A stretch of 64,000 nucleotides of DNA from Oscillospiraceae bacterium (GTDB lineage: Bacteria; Bacillota; Clostridia; UMGS1810), in assembly GCA_015068825.1 (NCBI GenBank), contig SVJU01000001.1:1-64000 (forward strand). Reading direction: 5' to 3'. The stretch's first letter is position 1. Each line of letters starts with the position of its first letter. Under the pieces are notes generated by a model. The model had not been told where the DNA came from, searched no databases, and saw only the letters and a list, made by a program, of their open reading frames with translations. The translations under genes were made by a program, and so were the position numbers. Below are positions 46,048 through 55,726 of this stretch, piece after piece.

Positions 46048-46524
46048 ATGGTAAAAACTAATGCAATGCGAATGCTTGATAAGGCAAAAATTGAATATGA
46101 GGCAATAGAGTATAAATACGACGAAAATGATTTGTCAGGTACATCTATTGCAAAAGAAGCAAATCTTGATGTGGACATGGTTTTTAAAACACTTGTTGCA
46201 AAGGGTGATAAAACAGGATATCTTGTTTTTTGCATACCTGTTGCAAAAGAGGTGGATTTAAAAAAAGCTGCAAAAGAAAGCGGTAACAAAAAGGTTGAAA
46301 TGGTACATGTTAAAGACCTTCTTGGTATTACAGGATACATCCGTGGCGGATGCTCACCTGTTGGAATGAAAAAGAAGTTTCCCACATATTTTGATTTAGC
46401 CTGCAACGAGCAAAGTAAAATTTGCGTTTCGGCAGGAGTAAGAGGCTGTCAGCTTAAAATAGATACAAAAACACTTTGCACTTTTGTTGATGCTTCTGTT
46501 TGCGATTTAACGGTGGAGGGGTAA
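46048..46524 (+). CDS. ybaK: Cys-tRNA(Pro)/Cys-tRNA(Cys) deacylase (YbaK/EbsC)
   Basis: Trans-editing factor of 158 residues that hydrolyses mischarged Cys-tRNA(Pro). The YbaK fold is shown by the FKTLVAKGDKTGYLVFCIPV strand pair, KKAAKESG and GYIRGGCSPVGMKKKFP blocks. The stop lies 2 nt before the ABC transporter start. That placement suggests cotranscription, without an obvious functional link. Confidence 0.92.
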   Translation: MVKTNAMRMLDKAKIEYEAIEYKYDENDLSGTSIAKEANLDVDMVFKTLVAKGDKTGYLVFCIPVAKEVDLKKAAKESGNKKVEMVHVKDLLGITGYIRGGCSPVGMKKKFPTYFDLACNEQSKICVSAGVRGCQLKIDTKTLCTFVDASVCDLTVEG

Positions 46525-46526
46525 AA

Positions 46527-48242
46527 ATGAAAAAGCTTATTAAGCTTATAGGTGAATATAAACTTGCAACAGTTCTTACGCCGCTTAGTGTAATTTTAGA
46601 GGTAATACTTGAAATTTATATTCCCTTTCTTATGTCAAAAATCATTGACATAGGCATAAAAAATATGGATATGGTTTATGTTGCAAAAATAGGCGCATTA
46701 ATGATTTTAATGGCACTTTTAGCACTTTTGTTTGGCGCTTTATCCGGAAGATTTGCATCGGTTGCCAGCATGGGATTTGGAAAAAATGTAAGAAAAGCCT
46801 TGTTTTACAAAATTCAGGATTTTTCGTTTGCTAATATTGATAAATATTCGACACCGTCGCTGATAACCAGACTTACAACAGATATAACAACCATACAAAA
46901 TGCCTTTATGACAGTTACAAGAATGCTTGCACGCTCACCATTTATGCTTGTTGGTGCAACCATTATGGCAATAAAAATAAATGCACAATTAGCACTTGTT
47001 TTTATTATTGCAATTCCTGTTCTGGGCGCGGCTCTTGTTATAATTTCCACAAAAGCATTTCCAAGATTTAAAAGTATGTTTAAAAAATACGATGCACTTA
47101 ATGCGTCTGTTCAGGAAAATTTAACTTCGGTAAGAGTTGTTAAAGCGTATGTAAGAGAAGAGCACGAAAATGAAAAATTTGGAATAAGTGCTGATAATTT
47201 GCGAAAAGCGCAGGTTGCGGCAGAAAGGCTTATAATCTGCAATATGCCGTTTATGCAGTTTGTTATGTATGCGTGTATGATAGCAATTTCGTATTTTGGC
47301 GGTAATATGATAATGGCAGGCAGTATGGATGCGGGCGAACTTATGAGCTTTATAAGCTATGTTTCGCAAATTCTTATGTCGCTTATGATGATTTCGTTTG
47401 CGTTTGTTGGTCTTGTAATGTCAAGAGCATCAATTGCGCGTATTGTTGAGGTTTTAGACGAGGAAATTGATATTACCGATAGAGAATGTGACGAAAACCT
47501 AACTGTTAAAGACGGATCTGTTGAGTTTGAAAATGTAAGCTTTTCATATTCAAAAAATAAAGATAATTACAATGTAGAAAATATAAATCTTAAAATAAAA
47601 TCTGGTGAAACCGTTGGTATAATTGGCTCAACTGGTTCGGCAAAAACAACACTTGTAAGCCTTATTCCGCGTCTTTACGATGTTTGCGAGGGAAGAGTTT
47701 TAGTTGGCGGATATGATGTAAGGGATTACAAAATTAAAAACCTTCGTGATGCGGTTTCAATGGTACTTCAAAAAAATGTTCTTTTCTCAGGCTCAATTTT
47801 AGAAAATCTTCGTTGGGGTGATCTTGATGCTACCGATAAGGAAATTGAAAATGCCTGTAAGGATGCCTGTGCGCACGATTTTGTAACATCATTCCCTGAT
47901 GGTTATTTAACCGATTTAGGTCAGGGTGGTGTTAATGTTTCGGGCGGTCAGAAGCAAAGACTTACAATAGCAAGAGCACTTCTTAAAAAACCAAAAATCC
48001 TTATTTTAGATGATTCTACAAGCGCAGTTGACACAAATACAGATGCAAAAATAAGAGAAGCATTTAAAAAACAGGATGATACAACGGTTATAATTATAGC
48101 TCAAAGAATTTCGTCTGTGTGTGATGCAGATAAAATTATTGTTCTTGATGACGGAAAAATTGCTCAGATTGGAACTCACGATGAGCTTATAAATAAGGAC
48201 GGAATTTATAAAGAGCTTTATACCCTTCAGACAAATCAGTAA
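46527..48242 (+). CDS. ABC exporter half-transporter, degenerate-site subunit
   Basis: A 571-residue type IV exporter half: six membrane helices (about 1-310) and a nucleotide-binding domain. Walker A is GSTGSAKT (367-374) and the signature is VSGGQKQR. Walker B ends ILDDST, with Asp where the catalytic Glu is expected. This marks the non-hydrolysing partner of a heterodimer, as in TM287/288 or BmrC/BmrD. ATG 46527 follows GGAGGGG. It pairs with the next gene. Drug or lipid export is typical; the substrate is unknown. Confidence 0.92.
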   Translation: MKKLIKLIGEYKLATVLTPLSVILEVILEIYIPFLMSKIIDIGIKNMDMVYVAKIGALMILMALLALLFGALSGRFASVASMGFGKNVRKALFYKIQDFSFANIDKYSTPSLITRLTTDITTIQNAFMTVTRMLARSPFMLVGATIMAIKINAQLALVFIIAIPVLGAALVIISTKAFPRFKSMFKKYDALNASVQENLTSVRVVKAYVREEHENEKFGISADNLRKAQVAAERLIICNMPFMQFVMYACMIAISYFGGNMIMAGSMDAGELMSFISYVSQILMSLMMISFAFVGLVMSRASIARIVEVLDEEIDITDRECDENLTVKDGSVEFENVSFSYSKNKDNYNVENINLKIKSGETVGIIGSTGSAKTTLVSLIPRLYDVCEGRVLVGGYDVRDYKIKNLRDAVSMVLQKNVLFSGSILENLRWGDLDATDKEIENACKDACAHDFVTSFPDGYLTDLGQGGVNVSGGQKQRLTIARALLKKPKILILDDSTSAVDTNTDAKIREAFKKQDDTTVIIIAQRISSVCDADKIIVLDDGKIAQIGTHDELINKDGIYKELYTLQTNQ

Positions 48243-48268
48243 AAATTTAAAGATAAGGAGGTTTTGTT

Positions 48269-50137
48269 ATGCCACCTGTAAGAAGTACCAAACCGGTACG
48301 CAAACCTAAAAATGCAGCTAAAACAATAAAAAGAATATTAACATATCTTTTGGATTATAAAGTTTTGCTTGTTTTTGTGGCTCTTGGAATAATTTTCAGC
48401 TCTGTTGCAGCAATAGCAGGAAATTTTCTTTTAAAGCCTGTTATAAATAACCTTACCACATCAAGAAATATGTCAAAGCTAATTAAAACACTTATTACAA
48501 TGGGCGTTTTTTATTCGCTTGGCATTGTTGGAACATACACTTACAACAGACTTATGCTTACAATATCATCGGGCACACTCAAAAAAATAAGGGTTGATTT
48601 GTTTAAGCATATGCAGTCGCTTCCTATAAAATATTTTGATACTCACACTCATGGTGAACTTATGAGCAGATTTACATCTGATACCGATACTTTGCGAGAG
48701 ATGTTAAGTCATGGTATTCCAAACCTTTTTTCATCTGCAATATCTGTAACCGGTGTATTTTTTGCAATGCTTATTTTAAGCCCGATTTTAACAGTTTTTG
48801 TAGTTCTGATGCTTGTAATTATGCTTTATGTAATAAAAATAATCGGCGCAAAAAGCTCGGTTTATTTTAAGGCACAACAAAAAGCAATAGGTAAGGCAAG
48901 TGGATATATTGAAGAAATGATTGAAGGGCAAAAGGTTGTAAAGGTATTTTGCCATGAAGATAAAGTTAAAAGTGATTTTGACGAAATAAATGAAAATCTT
49001 TGCAAAGCTGCAACAAGTGCACATACCTGTGCAAATATTTTAATGCCTATAATGGGAAATCTGTCTTATATGCACTATGCTTTAACTGCGGCGGCAGGAG
49101 CATTTCTTGTTATAAACGGTGTAATAGCCGATCTTGGAACAATAGGTTCATTTTTGCAGTTTACCCGTTCATTCTCACAGCCTATAACACAAATTTCGCA
49201 GCAGTTTAACTCTGTTTTAAGTGCCCTTGCAGGTGCAGAGAGAATTTTTGAACTTCTTGATGAAAAATGCGAAGAAGATAACGGAACAATTACCCTGGTT
49301 AAAGCAAAAAAAGAAAACGGCAGAATTTTGGAATCCGATACCTACACAGGTGAATGGGCATGGAAAATCCCTGAAAAAAGCGGTGATTTTTCGTATATTA
49401 TGTTAAAAGGCGATGTGCGTTTTCATAATGTTGTTTTTGGTTATGAAGAAAACAAAACAGTTCTTAATAATGTTTCTCTTTATGCAAAACCCGGTCAGAA
49501 AATTGCTTTTGTTGGCTCAACAGGTGCCGGAAAAACAACCATTACAAATCTTATAAACCGTTTTTATGATGTTCCTGACGGAAAAATCACTTATGACGGT
49601 ATAAACATAAACAAAATCAAAAAGGCAGATTTAAGGCGTTCACTTGCCTTTGTTTTGCAAGATACACATCTTTTTACAGGAACTGTTAAGGAAAATATCC
49701 GTTACGGCAAGCTTGACGCAACAGATGAAGAAATTATAAATGCCGCAAAATTAGCAAACGCACATTCATTTATAATGCATCTTCCAAACGGATATGATAC
49801 AGTTTTAACTGCTGACGGAGCAAATCTATCTCAAGGTCAACGACAGCTTTTGTCTATTGCAAGAGCCGCTGTTGCAAATCCTCCTGTTTTGGTGCTTGAC
49901 GAGGCAACAAGCTCAATTGATACCCGCACAGAAAGCCTTATTGAAAAAGGTATGGACAGTCTTATGAAGGGCAGAACTGTTTTTGTTATTGCCCACAGAC
50001 TCTCTACCGTAAGAAACTCAAATGCTATTATGGTGCTTGAAAATGGTGAGGTAATAGAAAGAGGCGACCACAATGAACTTATGGCACAAAAGGGCAAATA
50101 TTACAGTCTTTACACAGGCGCTTTTGAATTATCTTAA
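48269..50137 (+). CDS. ABC exporter half-transporter, catalytic subunit
   Basis: A 622-residue partner of the preceding half-transporter. A basic start is followed by six helices (about 25-330), an approximately 55-residue linker insert that includes ESDTYTGEWAWKIP, and an intact ATPase. That ATPase has Walker A GSTGAGKT (about 416-423), signature LSQGQRQ, Walker B LVLDEAT with catalytic Glu, and an H-loop AHRLST. The linker insert is a feature of this clostridial subfamily. AAGGAGG precedes the ATG by 8 nt. Confidence 0.93.
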   Translation: MPPVRSTKPVRKPKNAAKTIKRILTYLLDYKVLLVFVALGIIFSSVAAIAGNFLLKPVINNLTTSRNMSKLIKTLITMGVFYSLGIVGTYTYNRLMLTISSGTLKKIRVDLFKHMQSLPIKYFDTHTHGELMSRFTSDTDTLREMLSHGIPNLFSSAISVTGVFFAMLILSPILTVFVVLMLVIMLYVIKIIGAKSSVYFKAQQKAIGKASGYIEEMIEGQKVVKVFCHEDKVKSDFDEINENLCKAATSAHTCANILMPIMGNLSYMHYALTAAAGAFLVINGVIADLGTIGSFLQFTRSFSQPITQISQQFNSVLSALAGAERIFELLDEKCEEDNGTITLVKAKKENGRILESDTYTGEWAWKIPEKSGDFSYIMLKGDVRFHNVVFGYEENKTVLNNVSLYAKPGQKIAFVGSTGAGKTTITNLINRFYDVPDGKITYDGININKIKKADLRRSLAFVLQDTHLFTGTVKENIRYGKLDATDEEIINAAKLANAHSFIMHLPNGYDTVLTADGANLSQGQRQLLSIARAAVANPPVLVLDEATSSIDTRTESLIEKGMDSLMKGRTVFVIAHRLSTVRNSNAIMVLENGEVIERGDHNELMAQKGKYYSLYTGAFELS

Positions 50138-50146
50138 ATTTTATTT

Positions 50147-50175
50147 AAAGACGATTTTTAAATCCGTCTTTGTTT
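50147..50175 (+). terminator. Terminator after the ABC exporter
   Basis: Stem AAAGACG/CGTCTTT extended by an inner ATTT/AAAT pairing, followed by TGTTTG. Moderately strong. Confidence 0.7.
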
Positions 50176-50188
50176 GCATATTATCTAC

Positions 50189-50217
50189 TTGAAAATATAA
50201 TTTTGTTGTGATATAAT
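50189..50217 (+). promoter_or_regulatory. Predicted promoter of the sugar isomerase-like gene and dut
   Basis: TTGAAA (50189-50194) and TATAAT (50212-50217), 17-nt spacer, with an extended -10 TG at 50209-50210. Confidence 0.78.
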
Positions 50218-50250
50218 ATGTAAAAATATTTTTTTGGAGATGGTTTTATT

Positions 50251-51123
50251 ATGTTATTATCATTTAATACAGGTGTAATTTGCGATGCAGGCTATTCATT
50301 AGAAGAAGCGATAGTTATGATAAAACAAGCTGGCTTTGATGCTGTTGATTTTTCTTTCTGGAATTATAAAAAGGATTTAAACAGTGATGAAGCGAAAAAA
50401 GATTTCTTGGAATTTAAGAAAATAGCTGATGAAAATGGTATTGTTTTTAATCAGGCGCATGCTCCTTTTCCTTCAAGGGTGATGGATGATGTCAAAAGTG
50501 CAAAGATTTTTGAAAATATCGTTGGTGCAATAAAATGTGCGTCATATCTTGGTGTTAAAAATATTGTTGTTCATCCTGTTCAGCATTTAAAATACGCAGA
50601 AGCTGATAACAAAGAAAAACTTTTTGATATGAATATGGAGTTTTACAAAGCACTTGAGCCATATTGTAAGGAATATAATATAAATGTTGCGCTTGAAAAT
50701 ATGTGGCAGGGAAATGGAAACGCACCAATAACCAAAATTTTCCCTTCAACCTGTGGAAGACCAAAAGAGTTTATAAAATATTTAGATACATTAAACAGTG
50801 AATATCTTGTTGCCTGTCTTGATATCGGACATGCTCTTTTAGTCAGTGAGGATCCTTATGATTTTATAAAGGAATTGGGGCACGATAGATTGAAAGCACT
50901 TCATATTCACGATGTTGATGGTATTTTCGATTCACATACACTTCCTTATTATGGAATAGGAAAATGGGACAGGGTTGCGATGGCATTAAAGGAAATAAAC
51001 TATGATGGAGATTTTACCTTTGAGGCAGGATGCTTTTTAGATCCATTGCCAAAAGAATTATATTTGGATGCACTTAAATATATGGAAAGAGTCGGAAGAT
51101 ATATTGTGGGGATGATTAAGTAA
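50251..51123 (+). CDS. Sugar phosphate isomerase/epimerase-like TIM barrel
   Basis: A 290-residue protein of the xylose-isomerase-like TIM-barrel (AP_endonuc_2) superfamily. Probable metal ligands are in HAPFPS, VVHPVQH, ALENMW (Glu), CLDIGHA and HIHDVDG, spread across the barrel strands. These families include isomerases, epimerases and dehydratases of sugars or inositols. Nothing in the neighbourhood identifies the substrate. It has its own promoter and is 16 nt from dut. Confidence 0.8.
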   Translation: MLLSFNTGVICDAGYSLEEAIVMIKQAGFDAVDFSFWNYKKDLNSDEAKKDFLEFKKIADENGIVFNQAHAPFPSRVMDDVKSAKIFENIVGAIKCASYLGVKNIVVHPVQHLKYAEADNKEKLFDMNMEFYKALEPYCKEYNINVALENMWQGNGNAPITKIFPSTCGRPKEFIKYLDTLNSEYLVACLDIGHALLVSEDPYDFIKELGHDRLKALHIHDVDGIFDSHTLPYYGIGKWDRVAMALKEINYDGDFTFEAGCFLDPLPKELYLDALKYMERVGRYIVGMIK

Positions 51124-51139
51124 TTTAGGAGTTTAAATT

Positions 51140-51580
51140 ATGGAAAAATTTAATGTTAATTTTCTAAAAATAAACGATGATGCAATAATCCCGACTTATG
51201 GAACACTTTTTAGTGCGGGTGCAGATTTGTATTCGGTAGAAAAAGTAAAAATAGATGCAGGCGAAACAAAAATTATACATACTGGAATTGTTTTAGAAAT
51301 TCCCGAAGGCTATGGCGGATTTGTTTTTGCACGAAGCGGTATGGCATCTAAAAGAGGCTTGGCACCGGCAAACAAAGTTGGTGTTATAGATTCGGATTAT
51401 CGTGGCGAAATTATGGTGTCGCTTCATAACCATTCAAAAGAAATCCAGACTGTTGAAAAGGGCGAGCGAGTTGCACAAATTGTTTTTATGCCTTACGCTA
51501 TGGCAAATTTCATCCAAACAGAAGACCTTTCAAAAACCGAAAGAGGCGAAGGCGGATTTGGCTCAACAGGAACAAAATAA
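51140..51580 (+). CDS. dut: dUTP diphosphatase
   Basis: Trimeric dUTPase of 146 residues that hydrolyses dUTP to dUMP. The five family motifs are present, including AGADLYS, ARSGMASKRG, GVIDSDYRGE, ERVAQIVF and the C-terminal P-loop-like RGEGGFGSTG. A bidirectional terminator follows. Confidence 0.96.
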   Translation: MEKFNVNFLKINDDAIIPTYGTLFSAGADLYSVEKVKIDAGETKIIHTGIVLEIPEGYGGFVFARSGMASKRGLAPANKVGVIDSDYRGEIMVSLHNHSKEIQTVEKGERVAQIVFMPYAMANFIQTEDLSKTERGEGGFGSTGTK

Positions 51581-51583
51581 AGA

Positions 51584-51614
51584 AAAAACGGACAATCTTT
51601 GATTGTCCGTTTTT
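51584..51614. terminator. Bidirectional terminator between dut and the his operon
   Basis: Perfect 14-bp stem (51584-51597 with 51601-51614), TTT loop, with A- and T-runs built into the stem ends. It closes both convergent units; its edge touches the hisK stop codon. Confidence 0.92.
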
Positions 51615-52383
51615 ATATTTCAAAACCAATTTCTTTTACCTTTTTTTCATATTCTTCAAATTTATACATAATTGTATCTTTAGTGTGTGCATCGCTTGAA
51701 AGCACAACCTTACCGCCTTTTTCAAAAATATATTTTAAAATATCGTATGAAGGGTAGGCGTGTGTTTTGTAACCTTTTGACATACCGCCCATATTTATTT
51801 CAAATGGAATGTTATATTTAACAAGCTTATCTATTGCTTTTTTATATGAAGACACATATCTTGGGTTTTTCTCGTCAAAAAATTCGTATCCTTCGTTGTA
51901 TTTTGTTATTAAATCGAAATGTCCTATTATTTTTGGATTTAGTTTTTCTGCTACTTTCGATACTGTATCAAAATAATCCTCTACACAGGCGTAAAAATCT
52001 CCGTTGTAACATTCGTTTACCAAATTGTAAAATTTTTCCTTGCCGGAGTCAACAGTATAGTATTTACCATTAACCTTTAAATAGTGCACAGAGCCTATGG
52101 TGTAGTCAAAATCAGATGTATCCATATCAGAGAAAAAATCCATTTCTATTCCGCAATAAATTTTGATTTTATCTTTATACTTTTCTTTTAAAGACAAAAT
52201 TTCATCCTTATATTTTTGGATATCTTCTTTTTGCATACAATAGCTTTCGTCAAAGAAAGTATGTGAATGAGCCGAAAAACCTAATTCTTGCATTTTAAGC
52301 TCTATGGCCTTTAAAACCATTTCTTCGGGAGTGTTTTTTCCGTCACAAAAGTTTGTGTGAATATGAAAATCTTTTAAAATCAT
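51613..52383 (-). CDS. hisK: Histidinol-phosphatase, PHP family
   Basis: Dephosphorylates L-histidinol phosphate (step 8 of histidine synthesis). It has 256 residues of PHP fold with metal ligands in [11 protein letters not shown], the FSAHS and GIEMDF strands, GHFDLI and SSDAHTK. It overlaps hisIE by 4 nt and is the last gene of the operon, supplying the activity that the monofunctional HisB lacks. Confidence 0.93.
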   Translation of the reverse strand: MILKDFHIHTNFCDGKNTPEEMVLKAIELKMQELGFSAHSHTFFDESYCMQKEDIQKYKDEILSLKEKYKDKIKIYCGIEMDFFSDMDTSDFDYTIGSVHYLKVNGKYYTVDSGKEKFYNLVNECYNGDFYACVEDYFDTVSKVAEKLNPKIIGHFDLITKYNEGYEFFDEKNPRYVSSYKKAIDKLVKYNIPFEINMGGMSKGYKTHAYPSYDILKYIFEKGGKVVLSSDAHTKDTIMYKFEEYEKKVKEIGFEI

Positions 52384-53030
52384 TTTGTCATTTTCTCCTG
52401 TTTAACCTTGTGGTCAATAACATGTCTTGATTTTAATTCGTTATGAATATCTTCTAACGAAATGCCCATTTCTATCATAAGCACCATAATATGATATGCA
52501 AGGTCTGATATTTCATAAATGGTTTCTTTTTTGTCATCAGCTTTTGCGGCAATTATAACCTCTGTTGATTCTTCACCAACTTTTTTAAGGATTTTATCAA
52601 TACCTTTTTCAAAAAGATATGTTGTGTATGAGCCTTCTTTTTTCTCGTCTTTTCGTCCCTTTATAAGCTCCATAAGGCTTTGTAGTGAAAATTCATTTAA
52701 AGTATCACTTTCAAAGATTTTATTTTCAAAGCAGGAATCTGTGCCTTTGTGGCAGGCAGGACCGTCTTTTTCAACCACAACAACAAGAGCATCGTTATCA
52801 CAATCTGCGGTGATTGAAACAATATGCTGATAGTTACCGCTTGTTTCACCTTTTAGCCAAAGCTCATTTCTTGAACGACTAAAAAAGCAGGTAAGCCCTT
52901 TCTTAATAGATATTTCAAGGCTTTCTTTATTCATATATGCAAGTGTCAAAACCTTTTTTGATACTGCATCTACAACAATTGCAGGAATTAAGCCCTTTTC
53001 GTCAAATTTAAGTTCGTTTATGTTAATCAT
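52380..53030 (-). CDS. hisIE: Phosphoribosyl-AMP cyclohydrolase / phosphoribosyl-ATP pyrophosphatase
   Basis: Fused enzyme of 216 residues for steps 2 and 3. The N-terminal HisI domain has the Mg/Zn-binding TADCDNDAL and CHKGTDSC region. The C-terminal HisE domain (from about 115) is an all-alpha pyrophosphatase with [11 protein letters not shown] and [13 protein letters not shown] follows GGAG by 8 nt. Confidence 0.97.
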   Translation of the reverse strand: MININELKFDEKGLIPAIVVDAVSKKVLTLAYMNKESLEISIKKGLTCFFSRSRNELWLKGETSGNYQHIVSITADCDNDALVVVVEKDGPACHKGTDSCFENKIFESDTLNEFSLQSLMELIKGRKDEKKEGSYTTYLFEKGIDKILKKVGEESTEVIIAAKADDKKETIYEISDLAYHIMVLMIEMGISLEDIHNELKSRHVIDHKVKQEKMTK

Positions 53031-53043
53031 TGATAATTCTCCT

Positions 53044-53802
53044 TTATATTCTTACAGGAATGTTATTTTTGTTAAGTTCGCTTTTTAAGTCTGAAATAGA
53101 AACCTCGTTAAAATGGAAAATAGATGCTGCAAGTCCTGCATCAACCTTTGGAAGTGTTTTAAAAAGTTGTGTAAAATGGTCGATACATCCCGCACCGCCT
53201 GATGCAATAACAGGAACAGAAACCGCATTGCATACCTTGTCGAGCATTTCAATGTCAAAGCCTTCTTTTACGCCGTCGGTATCTATTGAGTTTAAAACAA
53301 CCTCGCCTGCGCCAAGTGACACACATTTTTTAATCCATTCAATAGCTTCCATTCCGGTGTTTTCTCTGCCGCCTTTTGCAAAAACTCTGAATACCCCGTC
53401 AACCCTTTTAACATCGGCAGATATTACAACGCATTGGTCGCCGTATAGTTTTGCCGCTTCGTAAATAAGGTTTGGATTTTTTATAGCTCCTGAATTTACA
53501 CTTACTTTGTCGGCACCGCATTTTAAAACTCTGTCAAAATCGTCTACTGTATTAATTCCACCGCCAACAGTAAGTGGAATAAAAATAGTTTTTGCAACCT
53601 CACAAAGAATATCGGTAAAAAGTTTTCTTCCATCGCTTGATGCGGTTATATCGTAAAACACAAGCTCATCTGCACCGTTTTCGGAATAATATTTTGCAAG
53701 CTTAACAGGACTTGATACATCATTAAGTCCTAAAAAATTAACACCCTTTACAACCCTTCCGTCTTTAACATCAAGACAGGGAATAATTCTTTTTGTAATC
53801 AT
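53044..53802 (-). CDS. hisF: Imidazole glycerol phosphate synthase, cyclase subunit
   Basis: Forms IGP and AICAR using ammonia from HisH. A (beta/alpha)8 barrel of 252 residues with catalytic Asp11 ([12 protein letters not shown]) and Asp130 (SADV). The start overlaps the hisA stop by 4 nt. Confidence 0.98.
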   Translation of the reverse strand: MITKRIIPCLDVKDGRVVKGVNFLGLNDVSSPVKLAKYYSENGADELVFYDITASSDGRKLFTDILCEVAKTIFIPLTVGGGINTVDDFDRVLKCGADKVSVNSGAIKNPNLIYEAAKLYGDQCVVISADVKRVDGVFRVFAKGGRENTGMEAIEWIKKCVSLGAGEVVLNSIDTDGVKEGFDIEMLDKVCNAVSVPVIASGGAGCIDHFTQLFKTLPKVDAGLAASIFHFNEVSISDLKSELNKNNIPVRI

Positions 53803-54515
53803 TTTTCTGCCACCTTTATTGCTTCGTTTAACGATATTGCACCGGTGTAATATGCTTTACCTATAATTGCCCCGTAAATATCAAGCTTAGTAAGTTTTTT
53901 TACATCGTCAATAGACGATACACCGCCTGATGCAATAATGTCAATAGAAAATTTTTCGGATAATTCGGTGTACAAATCGTGGTTTGTGCCCATCATTGCC
54001 CCGTCTTTTGAAATGTCGGTACAAATAATTGTTTTAACACCTAAATTCTGCATTTTTTTAAAGAAATCAAAGCAGGTAATTTCGGATTTTTCTACCCAGC
54101 CTTTAATTGCAACAAAATTATCTTTTATATCTGCACCAACGGCAATTTTATCGCCGTATTTTTTTATTGCCTCAATCAAAAAAGGCTCGTTTGTTACTGC
54201 GGCTGTGCCAAGTATTACTCTGTCAACGCCAATTGAAATATATTTGTCGATAACTTCCATACTTCTTATTCCGCCGCCAACTTCGGTGAAAAGATTTGTA
54301 TTTTTTTTGATATTTTCAATTACATCTATGTTTGGAGTTGTACCTAGTTTTGCACCCTCCAAATCTACAATATGCAAAAACTTTGCACCTTTACTTTCAA
54401 AATCCTTTGCAATTTCTAATGGATTCTCGCTGTATATTGTCATTTGGTTGTAATCACCTTTAAAAAGACGAACAGCTTTTTTATCGAATAAATCTATTGC
54501 AGGAAAAATGTTCAA
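53799..54515 (-). CDS. hisA: ProFAR isomerase
   Basis: Step 4 Amadori isomerase, a half-barrel duplicate related to HisF, 238 residues. Catalytic Asp8 (AIDLFDKKAVRLFKG) and Asp129 (GADI) are present. Confidence 0.97.
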   Translation of the reverse strand: MNIFPAIDLFDKKAVRLFKGDYNQMTIYSENPLEIAKDFESKGAKFLHIVDLEGAKLGTTPNIDVIENIKKNTNLFTEVGGGIRSMEVIDKYISIGVDRVILGTAAVTNEPFLIEAIKKYGDKIAVGADIKDNFVAIKGWVEKSEITCFDFFKKMQNLGVKTIICTDISKDGAMMGTNHDLYTELSEKFSIDIIASGGVSSIDDVKKLTKLDIYGAIIGKAYYTGAISLNEAIKVAEK

Positions 54516-54519
54516 TTAT

Positions 54520-55137
54520 TTACACCTCCATATCGGCAAAAGCTTTTAAAATGTTAAGTCCCACATTGCCGCTTTTTTCAGGGTGGAACTGACAACCAAA
54601 AACATTGTCTTTTTCAACTGCTGCAGTTAAAGGGTATCCGTAATCTGATGTAGCAATGGTATCGTTTTCGCATTTTGCGCCATAATATGAGTGAACAAAA
54701 TATACAAAATCTTTATCTTTTATATATTTAAAAAGTTTGCTTGGTTTTTTTGTAAAATCAAGTTTATTCCAGCCAATGTGCGGAATTTTTAAGCCTTCGG
54801 GAATAACCTCTTTTATAGGTCTTATTTCGCCTTTTATAAGGCCTAATCCAATATGTTCTCCGTATTCAAAGCTTTTTTCAAATAAAAGCTGCATGCCAAG
54901 GCATATTCCAAGAATTGGTTTTTTATTTTCTGCTTCTTTTATTATTACCTTATCAAGACCGGATTTTCTTAATTTGTTTGCAGCATCTTGGAATGCGCCA
55001 ACCCCCGGAAGAAGTATTTTATCGCATTTTTTTATTTCTTCTATGTCGCCTGTAACAATGCTTTCTACGCCAATCATATCAAGTGAGCTTTTTAAAGAAA
55101 ATAAATTTCCAACGCCGTAATCTATAATTGCAATCAT
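54520..55137 (-). CDS. hisH: Imidazole glycerol phosphate synthase, glutaminase subunit
   Basis: Class I glutamine amidotransferase of 205 residues feeding ammonia to HisF. The catalytic triad is Cys79 (GICLGMQLLFE), His185 and Glu187 (FHPEKS). The start overlaps the hisB stop by 1 nt. Confidence 0.97.
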   Translation of the reverse strand: MIAIIDYGVGNLFSLKSSLDMIGVESIVTGDIEEIKKCDKILLPGVGAFQDAANKLRKSGLDKVIIKEAENKKPILGICLGMQLLFEKSFEYGEHIGLGLIKGEIRPIKEVIPEGLKIPHIGWNKLDFTKKPSKLFKYIKDKDFVYFVHSYYGAKCENDTIATSDYGYPLTAAVEKDNVFGCQFHPEKSGNVGLNILKAFADMEV

Positions 55138-55724
55138 TAAAGCACTCCCTTTGTAGATGGTATTTCGTTTGCAAAATCAGCATCTATTTTAACAGCTTTT
55201 CTTAAAGCTCGTGCAACAGCCTTAAAAGAACCTTCTATAATGTGGTGTGAATTTGCACCGTCTAATTTTTTAATGTGAAGATTTAGTTTTGCATTCTGGC
55301 AAAAAGCAAGATAAAACTCTTTTACAAGCTCGGTATCGAATGTGCCTACCTTTTGTGATGGAACTGATAAATCGTACCCAAGATAGCTTCTTCCTGAAAT
55401 ATCAACCGCCGCTAAAATAAGTGCTTCATCCATAGGAAGTGTTATATCGCCATAACGGGTGATGCCCTTTTTATCGCCTAAAGCATCTGAAAATGCACAT
55501 CCTAATGCAATTCCTATATCTTCAACTGTGTGATGGTCGTCAACATAGGTATCGCCAACGCATTTAACAGTTAAATCAAATGCGCCATGCTTTGCAAAAA
55601 GAGTGAGCATATGGTCTAAAAAACCACAGCCTGTATCAATTTTGCTATCTCCGTTGCCATCAAGGTTTATAGAAAGAAAAATATCTGTTTCGTTTGTTTT
55701 TCTGTTTATTTCGGCTATTCTCAT
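55137..55724 (-). CDS. hisB: Imidazoleglycerol-phosphate dehydratase
   Basis: Step 6 enzyme, 195 residues, single-domain form without the HAD phosphatase found in enterobacterial HisB. The two Mn-binding His clusters are in DHHTVEDIG and SHHIIEGSFKA. Confidence 0.97.
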   Translation of the reverse strand: MRIAEINRKTNETDIFLSINLDGNGDSKIDTGCGFLDHMLTLFAKHGAFDLTVKCVGDTYVDDHHTVEDIGIALGCAFSDALGDKKGITRYGDITLPMDEALILAAVDISGRSYLGYDLSVPSQKVGTFDTELVKEFYLAFCQNAKLNLHIKKLDGANSHHIIEGSFKAVARALRKAVKIDADFANEIPSTKGVL

Positions 55725-55726
55725 TT

